A DNA stretch of 10,398 nucleotides from NCBI GenBank assembly GCA_026770575.1, contig MU658002.1, positions 5,827-16,224 on the forward strand. The letters run 5' to 3'. The notes under the pieces were generated by a model. It was not told where the DNA came from and did no database searches. It saw only the letters and a program-made list of their open reading frames with translations. The position numbers were made by a program, and so were the translations under genes. The first letter of the stretch is position 1, and every line of letters starts with the position of its first letter. This DNA comes from Pelagophyceae sp. CCMP2097. Lineage: Eukaryota > Sar > Pelagophyceae. Positions 1-7,038 of this stretch are shown here, one piece after another.

Positions 1-40
1 TTCTGAGTTCAGAACTCGGTGTTCTGAACTTGTTCAGAAC
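1..40. repeat. Two adjacent short palindromes at the window edge
   Basis: Positions 1-14 read as arms TTCTGA and TCAGAA around a 2-nt centre. Positions 21-40 read as arms GTTCTGAA and TTCAGAAC around the 4-nt loop CTTG. Both are built from the same core, GTTCTGAAC and its complement. They could be the edge of a larger foldback element cut by the window end, or a palindromic binding site. No coding role is visible. Confidence 0.55.
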
Positions 41-316
41 TGCCTTGCACATTGGAAAATACGAGGGTTGAACGGCGTTTATTGCGTGCCGCGGGGTCCG
101 TCCCGGCGGCCGTCCTCGCTCCGTAGCGCACCGTTTTCGACGCGCCCGGGCGCGATCGACGCGCGCCGCCGCCGCGCGCTCGGCGCGACAAACGTGCCGC
201 CGAAGCGCGTCGCCCTTCGCGCCGCGCGCAGCGAAAACAGTTTCCGCGCGACACCCAAACAATTTCCGTGATGCCATCCGTGAGGTTCCACCTTTGGGAA
301 CAAAAGGGCAGCAACT
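41..316. other. CpG-rich intergenic stretch with no supported gene
   Basis: This stretch is very GC-rich and rich in CGCG runs. Its open frames on both strands give arginine- and alanine-rich low-complexity translations with no recognisable domain. I see no coding gene here. It could be the distal part of a gene cut off by the window edge, but nothing in the sequence supports that. Confidence 0.4.
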
Positions 317-497
317 CGGCCGATTTAGCGATTGGTGGTTGATGCGATTGCTAAAATTGGGAGTTGAGGTCGAGCAGGAGCCTCATTGGAATCATCATAG
401 AAGAAGTTTTTGGTCACAGGTTCGAATCTGGTCGGCCGCAAAAAAAAGAGAAAAAAAAATAGCTCAATAAGAAATAAAATAATAAAAATAAAGATAA
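317..497 (+). repeat. tRNA-derived SINE-like element with A-rich tail
   Basis: The stretch from 419 contains GGTTCGAATC, which matches the internal RNA polymerase III box B (T-loop) consensus. About 90 nt upstream, around 326-338, lies TAGCGATTGGTGG, a box A-like segment. CGGCCGA at 317-323 can pair with TCGGCCG at 432-438, as in an acceptor stem. From 440 the sequence becomes an almost pure A-rich tail, with runs of 8 and 9 A and then AATAAAA-type repeats, to about 497. A tRNA-like head with an A-rich tail is the layout of a SINE. An intact tRNA is unlikely: the D-arm and anticodon arm do not fold normally, the A-to-B box distance is too long, and no T-run terminator follows. The ends and any target-site duplication could not be fixed. 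Confidence 0.45.
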
Positions 498-648
498 GGA
501 GGATTTGAAAGTTCAGCGATTAGTTAAATAATTTCAATTATTTACGTGGGCATTGCAATGGGATTTGGCTGTATCCTTCGGGTCCTCCGTGTGCCTCCGG
601 CGCGCTCTTGTAATATTTTAGACCTTTAACCTTATACGATGATAAAAC
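498..648. other. 3' flank of the Dabb gene
   Basis: This is moderately AT-rich DNA between the SINE-like A-tail and the stop codon of the Dabb gene, which is read on the minus strand. It is presumably the 3' UTR and terminator region of that gene. No clear polyadenylation signal or other feature is visible. Confidence 0.4.
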
Positions 649-1197
649 TCACTTCGCCTCGAAGAAGTCGAAGACGACCACACCAGCCACCATCGGCAGC
701 AGCTCGCCGGCGTAGGCCGTGTGCGCGTCGTGCGCCAAGTACGCGTCGCGCGCGGATGCGTTTTCAAACGTGCTGATGAAGACGTGCGTGAAGTCGCAGT
801 CGTTCGAAATGGTGCCCCACTCGAACTTCTTCATCTCGACAATCGCCTTCGGAAGTGCCGCGTAGCCCGCGACGAGTTCGGCGACGTTTGCTTCGGGTTT
901 GAACTTGATGAGGAGGACGTGCCGTAAAGGGTTTTCGACGGGGTTAGCCACCACAACCTTTGGAGTAAAGTCGGCAATCACAGACTCGAGACCCACGACG
1001 AGGCGCTCCGTGACTTCCTCGACGAGGCGCTCCTGGTCTAGTAGAGCGGCCTTGTCGAGGAGGATGGCCGTCGAAAAGCCCATTGCATAGGGCACTTCCG
1101 CAGCGTTGTTCGCCATGTCGCCCTGCACAAGGCCCTTTAAAGCCGCTGCGTTCGCTTCACCCTTCAACAGCAAGACGCGATGCGTCGGGGCGGCCAT
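649..1197 (-). CDS. Dabb (stress-responsive A/B barrel) domain protein
   Basis: This is a 182-residue single-exon protein. Residues 91-182 form a recognisable Dabb domain. It opens with a strand reading RHVLLIKFKPEA, continues with a helix ending in ALPKAIVEMKKFEWG, then FTHVFISTFENASARDAYLAH, and closes with a hydrophobic strand VAGVVVFDFFE. The family makes dimeric ferredoxin-like alpha/beta barrels found in plant stress-induced proteins, some fungal and plant cyclases, and many proteins of unknown function. Residues 1-90 also open with a strand-like HRVLLLKG and may be a diverged or partial second barrel, but I cannot assign them. No targeting peptide is evident, so a soluble cytosolic protein is likely. 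The start is the first in-frame ATG. It faces the neighbouring WD40 gene across a 144-bp divergent promoter. Enzymatic activity cannot be predicted. Confidence 0.88.
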   Translation of the reverse strand: MAAPTHRVLLLKGEANAAALKGLVQGDMANNAAEVPYAMGFSTAILLDKAALLDQERLVEEVTERLVVGLESVIADFTPKVVVANPVENPLRHVLLIKFKPEANVAELVAGYAALPKAIVEMKKFEWGTISNDCDFTHVFISTFENASARDAYLAHDAHTAYAGELLPMVAGVVVFDFFEAK

Positions 1198-1341
1198 GGC
1201 GTTGGCGGTGTTTCGCGATCTTTCTCACGTGCGGACGCACCCCGAGTCACGGACGCGCCGACTCGCCAAAACACAAGTACGCACGTGTGCATACGCTTCG
1301 GACCCGCGCGGATGCCACTTGCCAGTGCGAGGTTGACGGAG
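1198..1341. promoter_or_regulatory. Divergent promoter with two CACGTG boxes
   Basis: This 144-bp gap separates the head-to-head starts of the Dabb gene (left, minus) and a WD40 gene (right, plus). It holds two perfect CACGTG palindromes (G-box/E-box), at 1226-1231 and 1282-1287, spaced 56 bp apart. In eukaryotes these are typical bHLH or bZIP binding sites. Two palindromic sites in a short shared promoter suggest coordinated control of both genes. If the WD40 protein starts at the earlier ATG at 1312, the gap is shorter but both boxes stay outside the coding region. No TATA box is evident. The regulatory role is inference. Confidence 0.45.
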
Positions 1342-2448
1342 ATGGACGTCGACGAAGCGGTCGGGGCCCTCGCGGTGCTCGAGCTGCGCGAATTGCTCGC
1401 GGTCCTGCGGCTGGCGGCGTCGCCAAACGCGCTCTTCGTGTCCAAGCAAGTCGCTCGCGACGCGCGCGCCGTGGCGCCGGCCGTCCGCAGGCTCGTCTGG
1501 CAGGACATCATCTTAAAGGGCGGCGCGATCCTGCGGCACGCCGGCTTCGTCGCGAGCTGCGTGTGGTCTCCCGACGGCACGCGCCTCGCGACGGCGAGCG
1601 GCGACACGGCGCAACTATGGGACGCCGAGACGGGCGCGCTGTTGCGGACGCTCGAGGGCCACATCCGCAGCATCACGAGTTGCGCATTCTCGCCTGACGG
1701 CACGCGCCTCGCGACGGCGAGCGGCGGCACGGCATGGATCTGGGAGGCCGACACGGGCGCGCTGCTAAAGACGCTCGTGGGACACTTCAACGACGTCAAC
1801 TGCTGCGCGTTCTCGCCCGACGGCGCGCGCGTCGTCACGGCGAGCGCCGACAAAAAGGCGCGGCTCTGGGACGCCGAGACAGGCGCGCTGCAGCTGACGC
1901 TCGAAGGGCATTTCGATAACGATCTCGTTACCGGTGGCATCACGAGCTGCGCGCTCTCGCCCGACGGCACGCGCGTCGTGACGGCGAACGAGGACGGGAC
2001 GGTGCGGCTCTGGGATGCCGAGACGGGCGCGCTGCTGCTGACGCTCGAGGGCCACACAAGCGCCGTCTGGAGCTGCGCATTCTCGCCCGACGGCACGCGC
2101 GTCGTCATGGCGTGCAGCGACAATATGGTGCGCCTCTGGGACGCTGAGACGGGCTTGCTGCAAACGACGCTTGAGCACGCCGACTCTGTCCAGACGGGCT
2201 TGCTGCAAACGACGCTCGAGCTCGGCTACTCGGCCTTGTGTTGCGCGTTCTCGCTCGACGGCAAGCGCGTCGTCACGGCGAGCGAGGACGGGACGGCGCG
2301 GCTCTGGGGCGCTGAGACGGGCGCGCCGCAGGCGACGCTGAAAGGGCACACCGACTGGGTCCGGAGCTGCGCGTTCTCGTCTGACGGCGCCCGCGTCGCG
2401 ACGGCGAGCGACGACGGCACGGCGCGGCTCTGGCATGTCGCCCTCTAA
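1342..2448 (+). CDS. Seven-bladed WD40-repeat protein (paralogue 1)
   Basis: This is a 368-residue protein with a short helical N-terminal region (about residues 5-62) followed by seven WD40 repeats to the end, enough for one closed beta-propeller. Each blade has the pattern SPDGTR-(L/V)(A/V)TAS-(D/E)DGTARLWDAETG-x-LxxTLEGH. WD40 propellers are protein-interaction scaffolds, so no catalytic role is implied. The blades are very alike at DNA level, with a period of about 126 bp, which suggests recent duplication or gene conversion. Blade 5 is followed by an in-frame 15-residue duplication. The linker between blades 3 and 4 is also long (near NDLVTGG). The ATG at 1342 is preferred because it has G at -3 and G at +4; an in-frame ATG at 1312 would add 10 residues. 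The segment LVWQDIILKG at 51-60 just before the propeller is shared with the second WD40 protein. No F-box, NACHT or other effector domain is visible. The partner is unknown. Confidence 0.92.
   Translation: MDVDEAVGALAVLELRELLAVLRLAASPNALFVSKQVARDARAVAPAVRRLVWQDIILKGGAILRHAGFVASCVWSPDGTRLATASGDTAQLWDAETGALLRTLEGHIRSITSCAFSPDGTRLATASGGTAWIWEADTGALLKTLVGHFNDVNCCAFSPDGARVVTASADKKARLWDAETGALQLTLEGHFDNDLVTGGITSCALSPDGTRVVTANEDGTVRLWDAETGALLLTLEGHTSAVWSCAFSPDGTRVVMACSDNMVRLWDAETGLLQTTLEHADSVQTGLLQTTLELGYSALCCAFSLDGKRVVTASEDGTARLWGAETGAPQATLKGHTDWVRSCAFSSDGARVATASDDGTARLWHVAL
2148..2220 (+). repeat. In-frame 45-bp duplication inside the WD40 gene
   Basis: The 28-bp segment at 2148-2175 is repeated at 2193-2220 with one mismatch and a 45-bp offset. 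It encodes TGLLQTTLE twice and adds 15 residues between WD40 blades 5 and 6. Because the offset is a multiple of three, the frame is kept. The extra loop should project from the propeller surface. Confidence 0.85.
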
Positions 2449-2772
2449 CTTTTTTTCGACTCGATCGCATGGGTCTCCACGTCTCTTGGCCCGGTGGGCG
2501 ACTCTTTTGGATGCATGCAGAGGGCGCCACCTGAGAGTCGCGCGCGCGAGTCCTCTGCGGTCGGTCGAAGGAGTTCACTCGAGGGACTTTTTCGCAGCAG
2601 CAGAAGCGATCGTCGGGCCGCTCGAGACCCCGCGCGGTCGCAGACTCGGGTCCGCGCGCCCCCGCCCGACTCCGGCTCGGCGCGCCGGGTGCGACGTCTG
2701 GCCTCCGTCTCGCGAGTCCGACGCGGGGCCGTTTCTAGCCCCGCTGGCGTCGGTCGCGGGCGCGCGTTGCTC

Positions 2773-2828
2773 GCCGACGTCGTTTATGCGTCGAAGACAC
2801 GCCGACGTCGGTTATGCGTCCAAGACAC
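2773..2828. repeat. Tandem duplication of a 28-bp unit
   Basis: Two abutting 28-bp copies (2773-2800 and 2801-2828) both begin GCCGACGTCG and end AAGACAC. They differ at only two positions. This is a simple recent tandem duplication in non-coding DNA. Confidence 0.85.
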
Positions 2829-2892
2829 GCGACCGTCGCATCGGACGAGGGCGCATGCGGCGCTCGCCTCTGCCTCAGAATAGGCCCAGTCG

Positions 2893-2943
2893 AGGCCCAC
2901 CGGCGTTTGAGAGACGCTAATAAGGCCCATCGGCGTTTGAGAG
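2893..2943. repeat. Direct repeat of a 21-bp unit, 30-bp spacing
   Basis: The 21-bp unit AGGCCCAYCGGCGTTTGAG plus AG occurs at 2893-2913 and 2923-2943, with one difference. Both copies are followed within a few bases by GCTAA. It lies immediately beyond the stop codon of the minus-strand WD40 gene, so it should be in its 3' UTR. Confidence 0.8.
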
Positions 2944-2944
2944 G

Positions 2945-3991
2945 CTAAGAGGGGCTTACTCGATCCTCTGGTCTTTTGCCCTTGTCCAAGTCAACCGCCG
3001 GCCTTCTCCGCGCCGTCGCGGTCCAGATTCGCGCGGTGAAGTCGTCGGAGGCGGTGGAGAGGAGCTTGCCGTCTGGCGAGAAGGCGATGGAGGTCAAACC
3101 CTCGTCGTGGCCTAGAAATGTCTGGACAACTTCTCCACTTTCAAAGTCCCACATCCTCGCCGATCTGTCGCTGCTCGCGGTGGCGATTCGGGTGCCGTCG
3201 GGCGAGAACGTGGCGGCCATGACCCAATGCGTGTGGCCTCTAAGAGAAAGCCGTTCGCTGCCGTCAGCACTGTCAAACACTTTGGCAGTCATATCGTCGC
3301 TCGCCGTCACGACCCAAGAACCGTCGGGAGACCAATCGCAGCTGTAGAGGCAGTCGGCGTGGCCTCGCAAGGTGATTTTTTCAGCGCCGGTGGTGGCGTC
3401 GAAGACCTTTGCCGTCCTATCGTGGCTCGCCGTCGCTATTCGAGTGCCGTCGGGCGAAAAGGCGCAGCCGCGCACGACATTCGAGTGGCCCTCTAAAGTT
3501 TTAAGTAATGCACCGGTGGAGGCGTTCCAGACTTTGGCAGTCTTGTCGCTGCTGGCGGTGACGATTCTGGCGCCGTCGGGCGAGAACGATGCGGAGAGGA
3601 CGTAATGTAAGTGACCCTCCAAAGTCGTTTGCACTTTCCCGGTGGAAGCGTCCCAGACCTTTGCGGTCTTGTCGCCGCTGGCCGTGAGGACTTGGAGGCC
3701 GTCTGGCGAGAAAGCCACACTGCGGACGCCGCCCTCGTGGCCTTCCAACACACCTTTAAAACTCCCAGTCTTCACATCCCACAGCATCGCCATGGAATCG
3801 CTGCTTCCGGTGGCGATGGTGCTGCCGTCTGGGGAGAAGCAGACGCCGTTTATATACAATTGATGGCATTTTAACACTGCGAGACCTTTCCTTATGCGGT
3901 CGGCCCAGACAAGTTCCTTGACGTCCGGCGCCAGCTCGTGGAACGGCGCCTTGGCCCCGCTCGCGAAGCGCACAAAGCGCCGCAGCGCCAT
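2945..3991 (-). CDS. Seven-bladed WD40-repeat protein (paralogue 2)
   Basis: This is a 348-residue single-exon protein. After an N-terminal helical stretch with LVWADRIRKG at 27-36, seven WD40 repeats run from about residue 45 to 330. Typical blade text is FSPDGTRIATASSDRTAKVWD, with GH marks such as LEGH or LRGH between blades. Some blades use VFD instead of VWD, a normal variation. A short basic tail follows (PAVDLDKGKRPEDR). It should fold as one complete seven-bladed propeller and act as a protein-binding scaffold. The N-terminal signature aligns with that of the convergent WD40 gene (AP-V--LVW-D-I-KG-A-L), so the two are paralogues. Blades here are more divergent than in the neighbour, suggesting an older, less homogenised copy. 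It is divergent from the small plastid-type gene, with 121 bp between the starts. The specific partner is unknown. Confidence 0.94.
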   Translation of the reverse strand: MALRRFVRFASGAKAPFHELAPDVKELVWADRIRKGLAVLKCHQLYINGVCFSPDGSTIATGSSDSMAMLWDVKTGSFKGVLEGHEGGVRSVAFSPDGLQVLTASGDKTAKVWDASTGKVQTTLEGHLHYVLSASFSPDGARIVTASSDKTAKVWNASTGALLKTLEGHSNVVRGCAFSPDGTRIATASHDRTAKVFDATTGAEKITLRGHADCLYSCDWSPDGSWVVTASDDMTAKVFDSADGSERLSLRGHTHWVMAATFSPDGTRIATASSDRSARMWDFESGEVVQTFLGHDEGLTSIAFSPDGKLLSTASDDFTARIWTATARRRPAVDLDKGKRPEDRVSPS

Positions 3992-4112
3992 GAGCGTGCA
4001 CGGGGGCCGCGTCGGGCGCGCCTCGTCCGCGAATCGTCGGGCGGCCGTGCGGCGCCGATCCGTATTTTAGGCGATCGTTGAGCTCTGGACTCTGGAGTTC
4101 GCAGACGGCGCG
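3992..4112. promoter_or_regulatory. Divergent promoter between WD40 paralogue 2 and small plastid-type gene
   Basis: The 121-bp gap lies between two head-to-head start codons. It is GC-rich, with one small AT-rich island (TATTTTAG near 4063-4070). No CACGTG box like that in the other divergent promoter is present. The regulatory role follows only from position. Confidence 0.35.
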
Positions 4113-4600
4113 ATGGGCCTCTTCAAAATTGCGGTGCTCGCGGCGGCGCTGCTGCCGCACGCCGACGGCATGGCGCTGGCCGTGGTGACGCGGCGCGGCG
4201 TAGCATCCGTCGCGGCGGCGGGCGTCGGGCTGCTCGGCTCGCAGACCGTTGTGCAGCCGGCCTTTGCGAGGTCGCAAGCTGAAATGGCCCTGAAGAGCAC
4301 CGGCGGCGAGACGGACCTGAAGGGCCTCCTCGGCACCTTTGAGCAAAAGCTGGGTCAGCGGAGGGGACAATTTATCGACTTTTGACCATGTCGTGTTTTG
4401 ACCATGTCGTGAAAAGACGGCCTCCCCACGCCTTGCATCTAGGCGACGACGCGGTCAGTGCGGCTGCGAAGAAGGCGGACGATGCGAAGCCGCTGACTGC
4501 GAAGATTGCGGACACTTTTAAGAAAGCGAGCGAGCCCAGCCCGAGCAACGACCCGCGTCGAGCATTGCCGAGAGGATTGCCCTCTGCAAGGTCCCGATAG
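4113..4600 (+). CDS. Small protein with probable plastid/thylakoid-lumen leader (two exons)
   Basis: The model joins 4113-4353 and 4443-4600 across an 89-nt GT-AG intron (GTCAGC donor, ATCTAG acceptor) and gives 132 residues. The N-terminus has a hydrophobic signal-peptide-like stretch (FKIAVLAAALL), then twin arginines at 27-28, a second hydrophobic stretch (VASVAAAGVGLLG) and an A-x-A-type site ending QPAFA at about 52. This resembles the bipartite targeting plus twin-arginine thylakoid-transfer leaders of algae with secondary plastids, so a lumenal protein is inferred. The mature part is short, polar and lysine-rich (LKGLLGTFEQKLG then DDAVSAAAKKADD), probably helical, and matches no family I recognise. 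Without splicing the frame runs on only to 4385. Splicing fits the phase exactly and joins two similar-looking helical segments. The last 20 or so residues are proline- and arginine-rich and may be wrong: a further splice near 4590 cannot be excluded. Confidence 0.5.
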
Positions 4601-4603
4601 GAC

Positions 4604-5048
4604 GGGCTATTTGAATGGGTCCTTTGGAAGGGCCATTGGACGGTCTTTCTGGATGGTCCTTCGAAGACGGGCGCTTGCAAGGCCTTTTGGACAGACTCCT
4701 GCGAGGCCTCTTACAGACCCTTGCGAGCCGCCACGCACGTTTCCTTACAACCGGAAAACCCAAAACCGCCACGGCGGTGCTCCCGACGGCCCCTCTGGAT
4801 GGTCCCTCGAGACAAGTCCTCTGGGGACTGGATGCTCCCTCTGGACGGCCCCTCTGGACGGTCTCTTCGTACGGCAACTCTAAACGGCAACTCTAAACGG
4901 CTCCTTTGAACGGTCTCCATAGACGGCCCTCTTGACGGTCTCTCTGGAGGGTCTCTCTGAACGAGCCTTCTGGACGGGCGCCTCTGGACTTCTCTAGACA
5001 GACCCGTTGAACGGTCTCTCTGAACGGCCCTCTCCTATGGCCCGTCCC
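4604..5048 (+). repeat. 13-bp minisatellite array (copy A)
   Basis: This is a degenerate tandem array with a period of 13 bp. The best units read CCCCTCTGGACGG or CTCTCTGAACGGT, for example through 4786-5048. The left part, 4604-4740, is more degenerate and includes a CTTGCAAGGCC segment. A non-repetitive patch at about 4741-4785 splits the array. The consensus differs from the reverse complement of the array inside the NAXD intron at only about two positions, so both belong to one family. The array begins just after the stop codon of the small plastid-type gene, so it is in its 3' UTR or in intergenic DNA. Confidence 0.8.
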
Positions 5049-5678
5049 TCGGACGCCCTTGTGCCAACGACCGATGCGAACACCGCCGAGGGGACGGCGT
5101 CGCGGCCGTGGCCGTATTGCGCGGAAGAGAGTGCCACGACGTGGCCCGAGAATGACTGAGAATTCCCAGCACCGCACCCGCCCGACCTCGTGAATCATAG
5201 GCCGCCCCGGCCCCGGCTCGGCTGTGCCGCGCATCAAGGCGCCGAAAAAGGCTAAATTCATTGGCGATGGGACTTACTAGCCTTGTCCCGGGGATGCAAG
5301 GCTTTAATAAGATATCCTATCGACTATCGAGGCGTTTTGACATGGAAATCAAATCCCTACATGTATGGACCGGGGGTCTCGCAAACGCGGGAGACGAGTC
5401 GAAATCGGCAGCGGCGCCAAGGAGCCAGAGGAGGCTTCTCGGGCCCCGAGCTAGCTTGTCGGGGGCTCCTTTTTATGGAACCAGACCTATGCGGCAACCG
5501 CCCTCAGAACCCGCGATCCGTGCGACTCTTCAGCACGTGGCCCTTTCGCGACTTTTCCTCCGCTTTGCCGTTTCCGCCTTTCACCAGACGCGGTCCGATG
5601 CGCCCATGCGCAGGTTCGAATGCTGGTCTAATTTCACGTGCGGCGTGGCATAATACTCCAGGAGCGTGCTTGCGAGCC
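5049..5678. other. Stretch with no supported gene
   Basis: Open frames exist here, such as a plus-strand one from 5261 beginning MAMGLTSLVPGM, but none shows a domain, a convincing codon bias or a coherent splice pattern. A T-loop-like segment, AGGTTCGAATGCTGGTC at 5612-5628, resembles the box B region of the SINE-like element near the start of the window, without an A-rich tail. A GC-rich hairpin at 5444-5464 is followed by a T-run. I see nothing else to annotate. Confidence 0.4.
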
Positions 5679-6776
5679 TCAACGGCTTTGTCGACAGGAA
5701 GAGTGCACCATCCTCTTTGTGCGCACGACGACGGCATTCCTCCCAACCTCCTTGCCTCTGCAAGACCGCAGTCGATGCACGGTTTGCCGACGGGCGTCGC
5801 GCGGGCGCGCACGTCGTCGCGGCGGGTTCGTCGAGGTTCAGAAGCTTCGCGACGGCGTCCACCGGCGGCTCCTTCGACGTCTCGCGCCACCTGCGGCGCA
5901 GCGACAGTCGACGCGCGTTTGCATAAAGCGAGAGTCGGCGGTGCCGCGAGAGTCAGCGGCACCGAAAGCGAGGCACAAATACGCCACGCGGTAGACGGGG
6001 CCTGAGTGCGCACCTGAGGGCATGCACCAGCGTCGCATCGTCGAGCTGGCCGGGTCTATGCGCGTTTCGAGTGGCGCAACGCAGGAAGACGCTGCCTCTG
6101 CGGGCGGCCGCTGGGGTTTGGCGGACGCCGCTTAGTGCGGCGCCTCGCGCTGGTTGTAGCCGCGGCCTGCAACGATGCGATGCGGCCCCTGCAAGGCCTC
6201 GGAATCGGCCGGACGCTGGGTTCGGGCGCAGCCTCAGGAACCGCGCCTTGCGCCGCTCGCGCTCGGCCATCTGCTCGGGGGACCTACGAGCGTGGGGCGT
6301 GCCCTGCAGATGGGGCGGATCCTCGCTTCCGATTGTCGATTGCGCCGACGATTGCGCCGGGGACGCACCGCATGGCGATCGACTCTTTCGTTTCGTGCTT
6401 GATAACTGGCCCCATCCTGCACCCCGGGCGTCGCAGCGAGCGGCGCTCAGCTTCCGGCGTGGGCTCACTTGATGAGCTGCTTGAGGAGTTCGGGGTCCAT
6501 TTCCGGCACCGGTGGTAAGTTTCTGGGTACCTTGTTCGTCGGCGGCGGCCGAGCGTAGCGCTCCCTGACAGCCGCCCCGACGGCTGCGCGGTCGACTATA
6601 GCCTGCTTCGCCTTGGCGTGGAAGGAGACGAGGCCACCTAATGCGGCAGCTGCTGCACCGGGCCCTCGTCGAAAATTCGTGCGGGAGGCTGCACCAGAGG
6701 CAGGCATCGCCCCTCATCGCGGGGACGTATGAATCAAGCGTTTCAAGCGCCCGCAAGCGAGGGCGAACTCACCCAT
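5679..6776 (-). CDS. Provisional multi-exon gene, function unknown
   Basis: A chain of minus-strand exons fits in phase: 6776-6773, 6688-6469, 6416-6369, 6283-6014, 5890-5813 and 5757-5679. All introns are GT-AG, of 84, 52, 85, 123 and 55 nt, and the product would be about 232 residues. Protein-like segments in order are LGGLVSFHAKAKQAIVDRA, VPEMDPELLKQLIK, MGPVIKHETKESIAMR, SPEQMAERERRKARFLRL, WRETSKEPPVDAVAKLLNL and TGKEVGRNAVVVRTKRMV. The protein is basic with charged helices, and I do not recognise the family. Weak points: the first exon would hold only ATGG before a strong GTGAGT donor (an in-frame ATG at 6917 would extend it), the frame also simply stops with TGA at 6467, and the middle of the long exon (about 6060-6215) is arginine-rich and may contain another intron (6214-6167). 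That a gene exists here is more certain than its exact structure. Confidence 0.42.
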
Positions 6777-7038
6777 GGCTGCCGCGAGCCCGAGGCGGAA
6801 GCGCCCAGGCGAGGCAGGATCGGGTGTTCTCACGGAGTTTCCTAGGATCCTGCCAACTTGCTGGAAGGTGCACTGCTCAATGTTCAGGGCAAGGGTCGTC
6901 CCCGGGGCTGCAAACATGCTGATGCACACGCGAGAGGCCTGCGAGGGGCAGACCAGAGAGCCTCTTGCTTGCTTCAGATCCACCCTCTTAAAGCGTCTTT
7001 GACCGAACAAATTCAAACCATGACTCGAGTCTTTATAT
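6777..7038. other. Short intergenic region between two minus-strand genes
   Basis: This stretch lies between the stop codon of the NAXD gene and the proposed start of the next minus-strand gene. It should hold the NAXD 3' UTR and the downstream gene's promoter. An in-frame ATG at 6917 could move the start of the downstream gene into it. No other feature is visible. Confidence 0.35.

Larger units (their letters stand above)
2449..2944. other. Intergenic region between convergent WD40 genes
   Basis: About 500 bp separate the stop codons of two tail-to-tail WD40 genes, so the region should hold both 3' UTRs. The open frames on the plus strand translate into arginine- and serine-rich low-complexity sequence without a recognisable domain, and I do not call them as genes. 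Two short tandem duplications lie at the right end and are listed separately. Confidence 0.6.

Noticed and set aside
317..440. A functional tRNA gene.
   Set aside because: The T-arm has a mismatch, the D-arm and anticodon arm do not fold in the right positions, and no T-run terminator follows. A decayed tRNA-derived repeat fits better.
1164..2436. Long minus-strand open frames opposite WD40 paralogue 1.
   Set aside because: They mirror the repeat structure and GC-rich codons of the real plus-strand gene. Their translations are periodic shadows of WD40 blades.
2435..2920. Plus-strand open frames after WD40 paralogue 1.
   Set aside because: The translation is low-complexity, rich in arginine and serine, with no domain. 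It crosses short tandem duplications and reaches into the 3' end of the opposite gene region.
4893..5261. Minus-strand open frame beginning MNLAFFGALMRG.
   Set aside because: Its second half is a translation of the 13-bp array and its first half shows no domain.
5444..5475. Bacterial-type terminator: CCCCGA and TCGGGG hairpin followed by a T-run.
   Set aside because: The window is eukaryotic in character, no gene ends just before it, and such hairpins are expected by chance in GC-rich DNA.
5504..6013. A cysteine-rich protein on the minus strand with C-x2-C and WC motifs (near KPCIDCGLAEARRLGG).
   Set aside because: The motif spacing does not match a zinc-binding family I can name. The same bases are better explained as an intron and an exon in another frame of the provisional gene at 5679-6776.
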